The notes under the pieces: model-generated
Databases searched by the model: none
What the model was told of the DNA's origin: nothing
The model's input: the letters and a program-made list of their open reading frames with translations, nothing else
Made by a program: the position numbers and the translations under genes
Shown: piece after piece, positions 46,621 through 60,067 of the stretch
Position numbering within the stretch: position 1 is the stretch's first letter
Layout: the number at the start of each line of letters is the position of its first letter
DNA from: Lepturacanthus savala
Lineage: Eukaryota > Chordata > Actinopteri > Scombriformes > Trichiuridae
Reading direction: 5' to 3'
Assembly: GCA_030544235.1 (NCBI GenBank)
Contig: CM060478.1
Location: forward strand, 4,833,727 to 4,897,726
Length of the DNA: 64,000 nucleotides

Positions 46621-49421
46621 TGTGTGCGCACATACATACAATTTCTGTGATCTATACACAAACGTAAAATAGAGAGTTTGTGGTTTATGCTAAGCTAATT
46701 ACTTGCCTGGCATTTATCTCCACTTAGCACAAAGATGAGTGTTATTGATCTTAAACTCAAGGCATATTGCAGGTCTCTTTCAAACTATTTCCAGGCAAAA
46801 CTCTTTTAGAGATGTTGATTCGTATCGGAAACAAATTAAATTGTTTCACTCAGCCTGCCCATCTTCTTGTTTCTTTTCATAAAAAAAATTAATGGAAAAA
46901 AAAAAATCCTTAAAATTGATCGGTTGTTATCTGGAGGTTCAAACACACTGGGCGAAACAGTGAAAAAGAAAATAAAAGAGAATTAACGTGTGTTGCCCGT
47001 TCTTGTTCTCACTGCTTTGTGTAAAGCGTAAACACTTTATTGATCAGCTCATTGATTGTAGAACAGTTAGAGTTAACTGGACTGTTCTGGTCTGTTGGCT
47101 TTTATCAGACGAGAGAACAAACAGCAACAATAAAATATGACCTTTTCTTTCTATGACTTCACCTGAAGAGATCAGATGGCTTTTCTACTGAGCTTCCATT
47201 TCTTTTTTCCATGGATTAATTTACCATAAAATGAGATCTGATCTTTCCAATTTAATGTTCCGACTGTTGCTCCTCCACACAATAGCTCCTGTGTTACTTT
47301 GCTTGATTGTTTATTCCTGATATAAATCATAATGCAGGCTTGCAGAGTCTGGTTGAATAAAACTGTGCAGAGAAGCGATGGAATTAAAGTTTAAGGAACA
47401 GCACTTATTATGAAAGCCTGAGGCATCAGGAAACTGACCAGTTTATGCATTTTGAAAACAGGCCATTGTCTCAGAAAGACTCCTCGGCCTCAGTATAAAG
47501 TCAAACAAGTCGGCATAGAAGCATAGGAGGTGAAGCTGGTTGGTACAATGCATCCACTAACTTACCACTGTTTTTCCTCCAAACAATAAAGCTACACAAA
47601 GATCAAGAATAAATCAAAACACCTTCAGCATCTTTCAGCTAATTGGCTGTATCCAAATACTCAAGAGTGGGCGGTACTTAATCAGGAAGTGGGTGTGGCT
47701 TGTCATACATCAGTATTTTAAACCTGGAATTACTCTGGTTGATCAGAGGTTGCTATATTTATTAGAAAATTATTTGCAGAACAGCCTCAGAATCGTTTTT
47801 ATAAACTTACATGAATAGACTTTAGTGAATCAGTAAACAAAACTAAGATGTATGAAGTAAAATGCATGAATCAGATTCTCCATATTCAACATTTATGTAG
47901 ACCGAGTGTGTGAGAAGGCAGCCTGTATTGCTGCTATAGGTCTAACTAGGTGATTTTGGACCATTGAAGCCTGCTAATGTTTATTAATATGCATTTATTT
48001 AGGGCCAGTCTATTCATCAGTTTACATCACACACAGTTATAGTCTCAGTAAATCAAGAAACAAATAAACCATCACCAGAGCTGAGAGGTCAGAAAACACA
48101 TTTTCCATTTATCTTATGCGTTTGTGAAGCTGCTGAAAACAAGATGCTCAAACAAACCAAACTGCTACAAGGTTCGATCAGCAGATTTAGGATTTGACAG
48201 TTATTATAATTTTGAAAAATTGTTCTGATGACTAAAGAAATCAGAAAATAATCTTCTTAAAAATGACTCAAATCAAAAATAGATGGTGATTTATTTAATA
48301 GTTGGTGATTGTTCGTTGCAGCTTTACTGGTCATTTCCTAGATTTGCAGTCCACATGTGTCTTGTAGTTATTACCATCCTAATGGGGAGTACAGACCAAG
48401 CAGACATCATCACAAATCTATTTCCTCCATATCTCCATTTCTCTAGGGAGAAAAATCCAATCACTATTGAAAAACCCTAAACCCCAAGCGTTCTCTGGCC
48501 TGAGATAAAATAATAATCACGCTGACTAAATAAAAATAGTCCCTTCAATAAGTCAGAAGTCGTTATTTCAACCGTGCAGGAGCCCGTTTGTGCTGGTAAA
48601 TAACACTGTAGATGCAGATGATGATTGCATGCCTGGATCTTTCCAAACACATATGTCTAAAACAGCTGAAGGCACTGCTGCAGAACACACACACGCACGC
48701 ACACACGCACGCCCGCCCTCGGGATTATTGTTAATTAAACCACAACAACAAGAGTTAGCCTCTCTATTTCTCTCCTCCACCTTTCCTGCTCCACCACAGC
48801 CAAGATCTCATCACCTACATCCCCTCTCTAACCGTCCCATTCCACCTAATCTCCCCCTCACACCGGCACCAGCACACATACACTAATTATCAGCCTTACA
48901 TTTACACTGCACTATATAATTACACTGTCAATTTGAACCGCTAAGATTTACAGGCACGGCCATGAGCATTTTTTTTCCCCTCCTTTAAACAGCACACCGA
49001 AACAATGGCTGCACCGAGCAAACAGCCCAAACTTTATTCACTCTTAAATTATTATTCATAGGATTTACAATGGGGTGTCTGCAGAGTGCTGAGAGAGTGG
49101 CGATGTGTGTCCTAATAGTATTGTGTTGTACAGAGCTGGATTGTTAGCAGGCCACTAAAGCCTCCCATCTACCGCTCTGTCTCATTTAGCCAGACATAAT
49201 GGAGCCTGGACAATGACGGTGTGGAGTATCCTACACCCCAGTGTGTGTGTGTACTGTACACACATGTGCAAACACATTTTCAACATCATTTCATCAGAAC
49301 TCGAATTGATACGAGTGGACAAGCTCAGATGTTCCCATAAAAGGGTTACATTTTCAAATGCACATTTGGAGATTCATCTCTGTGAAACTGCTCATGCACA
49401 TGCAGGAACAAAAAGACACAC

Positions 49422-49423
<2 letters not shown>
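46621..49423. other. B3GAT2: Intron 2, no gene seen
   Basis: No exon recognised. A small hAT-like fragment lies at 48215-48275 (GACTAAAGAAATCAGAAAAT). CACG/CACA-rich low complexity at 48687-48715. Overlapping open frames at 48568-48886 derive from C-rich sequence. Confidence 0.4.

Positions 49424-49464
<41 letters not shown>
49424..49464. repeat. (CA)n microsatellite
   Basis: A pure CA run. The His-Thr-rich open frames across it are artefacts. Confidence 0.96.
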
Positions 49465-49469
<5 letters not shown>

Positions 49470-49582
49470 TAGCACAAAGGTGGCTGCACCTTGTTGAAGC
49501 AGCACTTGAGCTTCTGTTGTGTTCCTGGAATAGTGGACATGAACATGTTTAACCAGCAGTGATCCTGGTGTTTGTTTCCTGC

Positions 49583-49827
49583 TTCTGCAGAAACTGAAAT
49601 CATCACAGGTGAAAATACGTTATTTTTGATACAATTAGTCCAATATTGAGTTGAATAATCTTACTCCATTGTCAGTCAAGAAAATGTTAGCCTCGTTTTC
49701 ATAAAACAAAAACGCTTAAAACAAGCTAAAATATCTGCCAGTGGAATAAGATAATTCTACTCGATACTGGAATAATTGTACCAAAAATAAGATATTTTCA
49801 CCTGTCATGATTTCAGTTCTTGCAGTG
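49583..49827. mobile_element. CACTG-type MITE with roughly 55-bp inverted ends
   Basis: 245 bp. The right end in reverse complement is CACTGCAAGAACTGAAATCA then TGACAGGTGAAAATATC. The left end is the matching CTGCAGAAACTGAAATCATC then ACAGGTGAAAATACG, with about 55 bases of inverted similarity. The CACTGCAA terminus is the same style as the ends of the 26286-30922 unit and of fish EnSpm/CACTA-type non-autonomous elements. No coding frame. Confidence 0.72.
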
Positions 49828-50579
49828 TGAGATGAGGATAGAACAGAGGTTGTTGTTCATTATTATTGCTGCAGAAATGCTTGATTAACTGAGTAATCCT
49901 TGATTTTGCCGTGGGATTTCTCAATAGTTGCGTTCAAATTCGCAATGTTTTATGCGCCCCATTTGTGATTAAATTGCAGGAAATAATAAAAAACAGCAAG
50001 CAAAGCAGCATAATGCAAATTATTCCTAATGAAGATTCATGTGGAATCACTTCATTTGATGAAAAGCATAGTGCATATCACAGAAACAACTATTTCAGTG
50101 CAAACTTTTAGAATTTAAAAACAAAGTTAGATGCATTTTTCTAAACAAAGTTGTATAAAAAAACCCTCAATATAACCAATTACCACAACACAAAATGCAA
50201 CAATTGGATTTAATCACAAGCTTTTTGTTGATTTGGTAATTTATGCAGAAAAGACATAACCTCCCACAAATACTGCAGCAATTTCTTGAATTTGTGTCAT
50301 TATTGCGATGGCAAAAATCACAGTCTCTTAGAGGGACTATGGTAAATTAGTCTGAACTGAACAGAGAACTAAATTCCCAGAAAAATATTGCACATTTCAG
50401 TCAGACACTGTCTGGCTGTGCTGGAATAAATCAGAACATACTTGACACAGAATGTCCCTGAGCGCACAAAAGCGCATATGGACAGAAACCTTCCAAATGT
50501 ACAACTACTAAGTGCAGGAGCTGCAGCAGGCTGTGCTGAAGCAGCAATGATGTAGAAAGCAACAATGATGAATATGCAA

Positions 50580-50815
50580 CCAACTACTATTTTGATCGTT
50601 GATTATCAATCTATCAGTTATTGAAAAGATTATTTGATTCATAAAAATGTAAAATCTCAATCAGTGTTTCCCCAAAGCTGAAGATTCAACCTAACAACCT
50701 GTCATCAGTTTATTATAGAAGACTAAAGAAACCAGAAAATAAATCAGATCTCAGAATCTGGAAACAGGCAATTTGGACATTTTACTTCTTAAGAAAAAGA
50801 CTCAATCATGACTAA
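50580..50815 (+). repeat. hAT-like 'CTGCAACTAATCGATTAATC' family copy
   Basis: Contains CTACTATTTTGATCGTTGAT, TTTCCCCAAAGCTGAAGATT, TATTATAGAAGACTAAAGAA and CAATTTGGACATTTTACTTC. The terminal TGCAGCTC is missing, so it is truncated. Confidence 0.65.
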
Positions 50816-53800
50816 TATGTGTTTAATCTTATTTTACAATACAACTTTTATTCCAGAGCTTTCAGCCTCATGTCATGACCTTTATCAGCAAAATACAGAA
50901 GATTGAGAGTAGAAAGGTTAGACCCGAGTTAAGTTAATAAACTCCGATTTAAGGTCAAGAATGAATTTTCAAATTAATTATATGAAGCACCTCATGTTGG
51001 ACGTCTATAGTTAATTGGTTCTTTGTGATGTTTGAACTACAGCGAGGTTAAATGTTTTTGTAACCATCTTTCTATTTTATCCACTTTCTATCACTATTCA
51101 AAGCAAATAAGAAGCTTGTCTGCTGGGTCTAATAGGAGTAAAGTGGATTTCAGTGTTGACAGAGGTTATCTAAACAGTTCAGTTAGTTTTGCTTTATGGT
51201 TTTAATGCCACGCCGCGACAGATGCTGAGCAGTAAACCCTTTGTATTTCACATCAGCGTCTGAACTGAAATGAATCACGGGAGGAAAGCAAATTAACAAT
51301 TGTGCGCACGCTCGCACGTAAAGCTAGAGGACAGGAGTCACATGGTTCCCTCAGGCTATCAAAGCCTCACGTTACACTAGAATGAGAAATCAATAAAGGA
51401 GACTCACCCAGGCAATGGTTTCAATCTCTGGTAAAGCTTTAAACCGTTCTGACTGCTTTCCTTTCAAATTCTTTATCATTTCCTTATGTACTGTATGTTT
51501 TATATCATGCACGAGTTTGTTTTATGGACATATATAAATTTATATTACGCGTTTATCTTCTCTCTTCGTCTCCTTTACCTAAAGAAATTCAGCCGTTACA
51601 TTTTGAGGGTTGGCCAATAGGATAATTTGAAAGGTTAAAGGGTTTAAAAAAATTAATATTCAAGACTTTACTACTGATTTATCAGCAGATGATTTAAATC
51701 AGTAGTATGCTGCTCATAGGAAGTATATTCCTGTAGAAAAGTATTTGTATATATATATAAATCATAGTTATAGCCACAAAAAAGAGACTTTATAGATAGA
51801 ACAAAATAAAGTCCTTTGCAGAAAGTTTCATCCAAACAAATGGTTTATCAGAAATTTACAAAAAAAAAGCAACTAAAACATGGTTTGATAGGACTTTTAT
51901 GTTTTAAAGGTTGTTTCCATCCAGTCTTGGTGCCCATTGTGCCAAGTCATGAAATCCTTTTGGATCTCTGTTGTACCAAACACACAAATTAATTAGTATG
52001 TTTAGGTAGAATTAATAAGCCTGGAGGGGCACCAAGCTTTTTCTTTTTTTTTAGCCCTGCACCTCGTTTTCTTATTGATATCTGATCAAAATTAATCAAG
52101 AATGCTTAATAGTATCAGGTGTAGATGCAAAGGCACCGTACTCAACATAATCAAGGGAGCTGTGCACACATTAAAAACCAGCTATAACCAGTAAATATTT
52201 GTCTCCAAAGTGCCAATGTAGTATTATGTGGATGACTGTACATGTGATAGATGGATGCAGGCGGTCATATGGGTCAGCTGGAGTGGGTCACAGAGTAAAG
52301 TGGGACAAAGTTAGAGCTGAGTCTGGACAATAGCCTCTTGGGTAAACAGGGCTTTATTTAAGCTGTGATCTCCATATCACCGAGGCTGGCTGCAGGTCAG
52401 GTGATGTCTATCTGTTAATTGCCCTCATATCTATCAGCAGCACCTGAGCTGCATTTATCTGCGCGATTAAGCCTGCAGAATACACACAGAGCAGCAATAA
52501 GCCGGATATCAGCCTGACCTTAGAACTGTATGAGGATTCTACAAAGCTCGGAGGCATTTTTAAACTCTAAAATTACACAAAAAACGGTCAAATTCAGAGC
52601 TATAAATGCCATTTCTCTAGGAGTTTATAAACCAGCACAAGTCACCTAGTGAGTGTGTGTGTGCAGGCGAGAAGGGGAAGAAGATGGAGGGTGCGTTTGT
52701 GACGGCTGACCTCTGAAATGAAGAAAACTTCAGCCTATAGGGGGATGATAAGCGAATCCATTTGCATGTCTACAGTTACCCTCCGTGTGACCCGCGCTGA
52801 CACTCGCATTACTCAGAGGAAATGCTGTCTGCTGCCACCTCGGGATGGCTGCAGCCTAGAAAATACCCCGCGCAGCCGGCGGGAGATGGAAAGCGAGAAG
52901 GAGGCGAGGACGGTGAATTACCGGGGTTGAATTCCTATACAAATGCTCAGAGTGCCAAGGTGTGCCATCCAGCCGGGATTTGCATGAATAAATATTCAGT
53001 AATTAAACCGTATGCATGGAGGATCGCAGCAGTTCTGGAAATATCCTCCTGTAACAGTAAAATGTAGAAAGTATTGGTGGTGCATTTAAGGACCGTAGCT
53101 GTGTTTTTACATGAGATGAGCTACTATATGTTTTAAAATCAACTTGAAGACACGAGTGACATAAAACACACTTTAGTTGTGTTTTTTATAATTATAAAAA
53201 AAGGTTTGGTATGAAACTTATTTTTCCTTTTCCTCAAAGTTCATAGAAATATTTTCTCACAAAATAAGCATCTTTAAATCTTCAAAAAAAAAAAAGACCA
53301 ACGCTTATTGGAAATAGTGAATATTTGGCATCTTTTGCCTTCAACATAACATTTGTGGAAAGGCTGTAATCAAGGTGAAACAGCTTGACTGGCTCTGTCC
53401 TAAACTTAAAAAAAGCACTAATTACATACTGCAGTTTGTTTAAACTGTAAATAAACAGAAATTCAAGGTGTCTACTTTTGGCTGTTCACCAAGAAATTCT
53501 AACAAGCTATAACTTTTCATGAAAATACAACTTTTACATTCCTACTTGTGCACAGATTAAAGTGACGATATGCAACTTCTCTCATTAAAATGTGAATTAA
53601 AATGTCTTCAAAGACTAAACCTGTGTTCTGAGTCCAGTAGTTATCCTCAATGTCCAACAATTCGGGAATTTTTATGAATTCATTATTTTAATTGTTGATT
53701 TAATGTAATTAAAGTGAAAAATCGCAGTGTATGCATGAGAGTTTATATTTTTTTATAAAGTTTCAGGTCACAATTTTATTATATTTTGGTTTGTGTTTTT

Positions 53801-54078
53801 TTTTTAAACTACCTTTAACCAGATGAAAGGTTTTAGTTACATACGTCTGGATCTAAAGTTATTAGTTAGTTCAGGTAGCAGCTGCCTTAGGGAAACACAG
53901 ATTGTTAATATGAAGCTGCTTCATTCAGCGTCTTTAACTTTACTCACCAGGGCTGGGTTTGCTTTGGAGAAAGAGAAGAAGTCATCCACAGATAATCTGG
54001 CATCTGGAATCTTGAGTTATAAATAGTTTTCAGGGCATTTTATGCTATAATTAGCTGTATTTGGGCAGATTAGGACTA

Positions 54079-54079
<1 letters not shown>
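50816..54079. other. B3GAT2: Intron 2, no gene seen
   Basis: No exon recognised. Poly-A at 53285-53296. The region 52690-53060 is less AT-rich but has no identifiable coding content. Confidence 0.4.

Positions 54080-54115
<36 letters not shown>
54080..54115. repeat. (TA)n microsatellite
   Basis: A pure TA run of about 18 units. Confidence 0.96.
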
Positions 54116-54118
<3 letters not shown>

Positions 54119-54315
54119 GGCCAGACTTCAAGCAGGCAGGGAAATCAGACAAAGCCTGAGAGACTAATTGAAAACTAAAGGCAGGTGAGGGGAACGAGGC
54201 ACAGGTGAAACACATGAGGTAATCAACACAGGAAGTCAAGTTAAAACAAATGCAAAAAAGAAAAAAAATGCAAAAATAAAACAGGAAACAAGACAAGAGA
54301 GTAACACAGCACACA
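54116..54315 (+). repeat. Possible interspersed repeat of CACAGGTGAAAC type
   Basis: GAGGCACAGGTGAAACACAT, then AATCAACACAGGAAGTCAAG, then AATAAAACAGGAAACAAGAC. A similar block lies at 58545-58660 (GAGACACAGGTGCAGCACAG; GTAATCACACACAGGAGGAC). This pattern is common in fish repeats. The two copies are short and diverged. Confidence 0.4.
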
Positions 54316-55065
54316 GCTTATTGAACTTTATTAGCTGGGTTGATTAGATTTAGGCACAAAAAGATTAAATAAACCCACAGACGGGTCCAAATTCTTCTCC
54401 GATTAACAGTTATCCGTTGCAATTTTGTTCATTTAACGGACAGAAATAGATTTTGAAATAATTTTAATGATTAAGTAAAATACCACCACAGCAGAGGTGT
54501 GAATTTCAGAATGCGCCTCTGAGAGTCTCTGGTGCAGAATTCATCTCCCAGGTAATTAAGTTCAAGTTAAATTTATGTGAATGCGGCTCTATTCCTCTGT
54601 TCCTCTTCCTGTCTCCTGACTCAGCAGGAAGGCTGAGAGAATCACTCAGCAGGCAGCAGCACTGATGGGATGTTTTAGCCCAGTGGGGGAGTCCCCAGGC
54701 TGCAGGCTGGGGTCTTAAAGAGAAACGACTGTGTTGACTATCTCTGGAACATCCAGCTGATATTTGTGAACAGAAACACCTCCAACATGCTGGAAATTGA
54801 CCGGAAGTAGGAAAATCAACAGCTTAGTTTAGGACAGGATAGTTAGTTTGTGAATGCTATGTCACATAGTTTTTTTGTATAGGTGGTTAACGATTAAATA
54901 AATACAATAATCATATTAAATTAGTATTGATATCAAATTTGGGGTAGAAAATGGAATTAAATAGCATCTCATGGTAAAATGGTTAGTATCAAATTCCATG
55001 TTAAGTATGAACAAATTTCGAATCCTGAATGTTGAATTTTAGTGCCTGAGGATGATGGTTTGAAG
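54316..55065. other. B3GAT2: Intron 2, nothing recognised
   Basis: No exon or repeat family recognised. Confidence 0.4.
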
Positions 55066-55543
55066 CAGGGGGTGTCAAACATGTGGCCCAGGGCCCAGAA
55101 CCGGACCGCTAAATAGTCCAATCCGGCCCATTGGATAAATGTACAACATGAGACAATAAATGAAGCAGTTTCTGTTTTTTTCAAAGAAATGTGAAGTCAA
55201 TGAAAATCTATCGAAGCTCAAGGGATAAAATATTTACAGTTTTGATTTGTCAATGTTTTTCAAGGCAGAAAATAACTTCACCTGCTGCTGAAAACACTAA
55301 ATATTATTCAGTGAGTAGATGTTTTGACTGACTGAATATGGAATAACTGTTGAAATTTCACCTTTTTTTTCTAATGTCATCTCTCCTGTTTCATGAATTG
55401 AAGGTTAATTAATGCCGTGAATGCATTTTATTTACATTAAAAGGAGGATAAATTTGTAGGTTTTGTGATTTATATGCAATATTTTACTGTTCTGGGTCAA
55501 ATTGTGTTGTACGTGGCCCATGAACTAAATTGAAACACCTCTG
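55066..55543 (+). mobile_element. hAT-like element, 'GTCAAACATGTGGCC' family (copy 4, full length)
   Basis: 478 bp. Left end CAGGGGGTGTCAAACATGTG then GCCC; the right end in reverse complement reads CAGAGGTGTTTCAATTTAGT. Plus-strand orientation relative to the copies at 2768, 17124 and 46027. It contains the shared interior words CACCTGCTGCTG and AACTGTTGAAATTTCAC. The flanking 8-mers match poorly, so the insertion is old. Confidence 0.75.
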
Positions 55544-56197
55544 TTCTAGAGAGACGTTGAGACTTTTCTATCTATTTTCTATCTATTGTCACTTTAAGGG
55601 ACTTTAAGCAGCTTCAGTCTCAGGCCGTGGTAGTTGTCACCTTGTTGGTGGACATTTATTCTCAGGGGAACATCAGGAAGAAGGTCTGCTGACTAACGGA
55701 GCCACAAATGTTATAAACAGGTCAATCATGACGTGCTGTGGGACAAGATTGCATTGTTAGTCAGCTTTAAAAGCCTCTACAATCACCAATTATGTATTTT
55801 TAAATAGTGGAGGTAGTTAGAGATCCCCAGAGTCCTGAATTCTAACAGCATCAGTCACTGACAATGCAAAACGAGTTAATGTGGCGACAGCAATCAGGAA
55901 CACTGACAGACTGCAGAAGAATGGACACCAGACAAAGAGGGAGAGAATATTTACGGGGCGTTCAGAGATGTGGTTTTTGTGTCATTTTGCACCACAGTAC
56001 AACACTCTTCAATTATTTCTTCTTCCATTATTCACGGCTCCGTCTCTGAGCACTTTCCTCCCTCAGTAAACGTCGGCCAGAGGTGGAGGAGAAAAGACGT
56101 AAAAGAGACTCATCATGTGTCACCTCCACAGCTCTGCCCTCGGGTCAGACAGCACATCAGATGTGTGAATGATGTGTTTGTCACACACTCACACACA

Positions 56198-56252
<55 letters not shown>

Positions 56253-57620
56253 TGGGGAGAACAAGGTTAAAGAAAAGCAGTGAATTGTTTAGCTTTAGCT
56301 TTCATGTAGTTATAGTTTGATTTTTCCAAAGCAAAACACATGATGCTTTGGCTCATTTCAGTTCTTTTCAGTCGCTTTGGTGCATTTCTCACATCACAAT
56401 TAACATTTACATGACAGTTTATTCAACATCCACATCATTTAGTCATTTGTGAATCACAGCAGCAGCAGGAGCAGCAGTTTCTCTTCCTTTAAACTAATTC
56501 CAAAAGCTTTTAAATATGCATCAGCTGCTGTTTGATAACATTATTATTCACCTATGTCATGTCAGTCAAAATGAACTATACGTGTGAATGATGAATAGTT
56601 TCTCTATGAAACTGTTAGTCCTCATCATACAATCCATCAATACATGTCAATACATTTCTATACATTATTTAAAAATCTCCTAAATTGAACATTTTCTCTC
56701 AGGTGAAGCTCAGTTTTGATGAGATTTTTCTATTGCACAATGCTGTGAACTAATTAGAACTGCAAATAGCAAATGCAGTAAAATGTGAAACATACATATT
56801 CAGTGTTCAGTTCTAAAGTCTGTGTCTGTGTAAATAGTTTTTAGTTCTGTCTTGAGCGTTTTCAGCTCATGTCACCAACATCTGACTTTAATGTGTTGGA
56901 AAACATTGAACTGTCATGATGAAAACCTGACAAATATTTGATTGTTGTTCATAAACATGGTGTCAGGACTTTTTTTTCCCATTTTGACGACACTGACACT
57001 TTCATTGACATGAATTCTTGCCTTTGAGGAATGAACTTTACCATTTTGAGCAAGTGACTCACTTTTGCAGGTCATAAACTAGGTTTTGCAGTTTGAGAAA
57101 TGCATTAACTGTTGTGCAAACGGGTATAAAGGATAGTGGGAAATGCACCAAAGTGACTGAGAAACACTGATTGCAGCAATACAACAGTGTTTTTTCTCTA
57201 ATCTCACTATTATTTTTCCTTCAAACATATTAACGGTTGTAAGACAGTTATTACATTTCGCTTTTAAAGTAATTAGTGTCAGTTTTCCCCCATGGTTACC
57301 AATTTTTCAAATCACATTGATTAAGTCTGGTTGCAGGCCAGCCATTAAACACCAACCTCTGCTTTGCAATCAGCAGTATTTTGACTTCCCTCTGACTTCA
57401 TGCCTCTTTTCCTTCTCAGCTACGGTGCAATTATCACAGGAGAATGACAGAGCCTGTAGTAAATGAATTTCATATCAGCCATATCATGGTCATTAGACAG
57501 ACTAACGCACTCCATCATTTTCCGCTGTGATCATAATAGCCTCATAATGTGCTTTTAATGCACGCTGGCTCACCTCCTCGCCCTTTCTTTGCCTTTGTCC
57601 TTCTCCTCTTCCTCCCTCAG
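55544..57620. other. B3GAT2: Rest of intron 2, no gene seen
   Basis: Contains the CA tract at 56182-56250. No exon is seen before the pyrimidine-rich acceptor at 57600-57620 (TTCTCCTCTTCCTCCCTCAG). Confidence 0.45.
56182..56250. repeat. (CA)n microsatellite
   Basis: CA run with two CTC interruptions at the left, pure from 56200. Confidence 0.96.
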
Positions 57621-57769
57621 GTTTTGCCGTGAACCTCCAAGTGATCCTGTCCAACCCGCGGGCCCAGTTCAAGCGGCGCGGCTCCCAGCCGGGGATGCAG
57701 GAGTCCGACTTCCTGAAGCAGATCACCAAGGTCACCGAGCTGGAGCCCAAGGCCAACAACTGCACCCGG
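57621..57769 (+). CDS. B3GAT2: B3GAT2 coding exon 3 (residues 228-277, incomplete protein end)
   Basis: 149 bases from acceptor CTCCCTCAG to donor CGG|GTTAGT at 57770. It is entered in phase 1, where G from exon 2 plus GT completes Gly228, and left in phase 0. It encodes GFAVNLQVILSNPRAQFKRR, then GSQPGMQESDFLKQI with the conserved Glu255 expected to be the catalytic base of GT43 enzymes, then ELEPKANNCTR with an N-C-T sequon (274-276). The final exon, expected to encode roughly 25-45 residues beginning near V-L-V-W-H-T in vertebrate homologues, was not found downstream to 64000. Confidence 0.92.
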
Positions 57770-59980
57770 GTTAGTCCTTAAATGGCGCCGCTGTCACTAT
57801 GGCAACATATTGAATATAACCTGAAAAATATTCGTCAAAGATGTTTTTTTTCATGAAATTAACAATCTGAGTGAGGAGCATCCATCAGTGCTGTCGGCAC
57901 TAAATGTGGCGACGTCTGTCCCTTCATCACCAGAAGCTACTCTCTGCTACTGTTTTTACGTGCGGACTTACACACTATATTACATTTTTACCCTGTAGGG
58001 AACATTCAGCTCAGTCCGGTAGCTCCGGGGGTGTCACTTCAAAACATGTCAGTGTCACACTGAACTAAACAAAGGTTCCTAGCAAGAATTCCTATTGTTA
58101 CGGATGCCTGCCTAGATTCATTTAGATTAATGTTGCTATCAACTTGCTGTTAAAGACTAAAGAAAGACTATTTACTAAACATAGATTAAATACTTAATAA
58201 CAAAAACGAAGACAAGTGGACTAGATATGACTAAAACTAAAAAGAATATTTTTTTTTAGCTAGAACCATGCCATATGCAGCAGCCTGAGTTTTTGATTAC
58301 CATGTTTATTGCTTTTTTTTCAATATTTACACTGAACCAAATGAAAAGAAACCCAACTGAAAGTGTGTTTAATCGCTCCAGGACAGTACAGAAAAAAAAT
58401 CCACAGACAGAGGTTTAAAGATAGCAGGCAAGTGCATATCAAAAATACCATAAACAGGTTAATAATTACGACTTAGATACACAAAGAAAAGGGCTAGACT
58501 CAAAAAGACAAGACGACCTGGCAAAGAGAAAGAAAAGCACAGACTAAATCCTCCAGGGGAGATGAGACACAGGTGCAGCACAGGAGGGCGGAGCAGGTAA
58601 TCACACACAGGAGGACAGGAAGAGACAGAACATGTGATTATCAAAATAAAACACCACACATCACTAGCTTTGACACTGTTTTGCAAGGACACCGCATCCT
58701 GGACTTAACGATTGTGATATCAGGTTAAAGAAATTCAGATAATGCAGATATGGCACATAGTAAGTATGCCATATCATATAGTAAGTAAAGCATAATACAG
58801 TAAAGAAAATAAAGAAATAAAAACTAATTGAAATAAATGCTTAAAATTAAATGCTATAGTACTGGGGGGCATATATACATATAATTCATGAGGAAAATAA
58901 ACAAGAAGCAAATTTTATATCATTAGAAATAACATATTATTCATGATACCACACCTATTTTTACCATCCTCTTCAAAAATATAAACTTGATTTTCAAATT
59001 TTCTATACTGTATATCTCATTTACAAGATCCGACCATGTGGAGTTGATGTTTTCTGGAAGTTTTCAGAACAGATTATTGTTTGAAAGTGACTTTCTCGTT
59101 TGACTTTAAACACCTCAGCTCTCGCCTGCTTCAGTTTTAGCCAAGAACACATGAGGACATATTAGCCTCCATTAGTAAGATCCTCAACATGCATATGTAT
59201 CACTCAATGAAGTGTTTCCAGTTTGCTGTTAATAGAATTAAGGATGGCTGACAGAAATCATGCACCGTTTCACATTCATATGGGATGTGATCCCATCTCT
59301 GTTTATCTCTGACAGCAACTGTCAGTCAGCTCAGCAGGAGTCAGACATTCTGATTCATTATTCTAAAGGAAACGAGGCATGACTGCATGTCTGAGCTTAT
59401 AGTTTTATTTTTATCCAACAGATCAGAACTTAAAGGAACACATTTCCATTTTCATGAAATGAAATCAAAAACAGTTATTAAATGTCAAAATGGTACCGTA
59501 GGTTTGAGAAGGAGCAGAAACCAATCAATCAATTTTATTTATAAAGGACATACACATAAGTTACAATTGATCAAAGTGCTTCACATGTACCAATAAAATA
59601 AAGCATAGGAAATATAAAAATAAAAAAATTATATAAAATAACACATTGTTTTTAACAGCTAAGTATGAAATAGAAAAATAACAATCATAACAAAATAAAA
59701 AAACATGTATTTTTATGAGCACTTTTAATAATGCATAAAAATAAAAATAATAAAAAACACTGCTGTTGTTACACATCTCCTTATTTGAATAAACTTCCAC
59801 AAATCTTTCCTATTTATATTTTTATTATATAAATATATTTAGAAACTGGTTGTTGAGAGTAGAATAAACACTGTAAACCAACATGAAAACATGAGATAAT
59901 GACATAAAAAGCATCAGAAGTTATGTTTGTAGTTAGCTTTGGGTTTTTTCCATATAAACATCACAACTTCTCAGAGTCTC

Positions 59981-59991
59981 ACACACACAAA

Positions 59992-60064
<73 letters not shown>
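59981..60064. repeat. (CA)n microsatellite
   Basis: Long CA run, pure from 59994, with CAAACAAA interruptions at the left. Confidence 0.97.

Positions 60065-60067
<3 letters not shown>

Larger units (their letters stand above)
45916..57620 (+). other. B3GAT2: B3GAT2 intron 2 (about 11.7 kb)
   Basis: Runs from GTAAGG to CCTCTTCCTCCCTCAG, phase 1. Contains hAT-like elements, microsatellites and a CACTG-type MITE. No gene recognised within. Confidence 0.85.

Noticed and set aside
752..60064. CA/TG arrays considered as CRISPR-like or functional repeat arrays
   Set aside because: They are simple dinucleotide microsatellites without spacer structure, typical of fish DNA.
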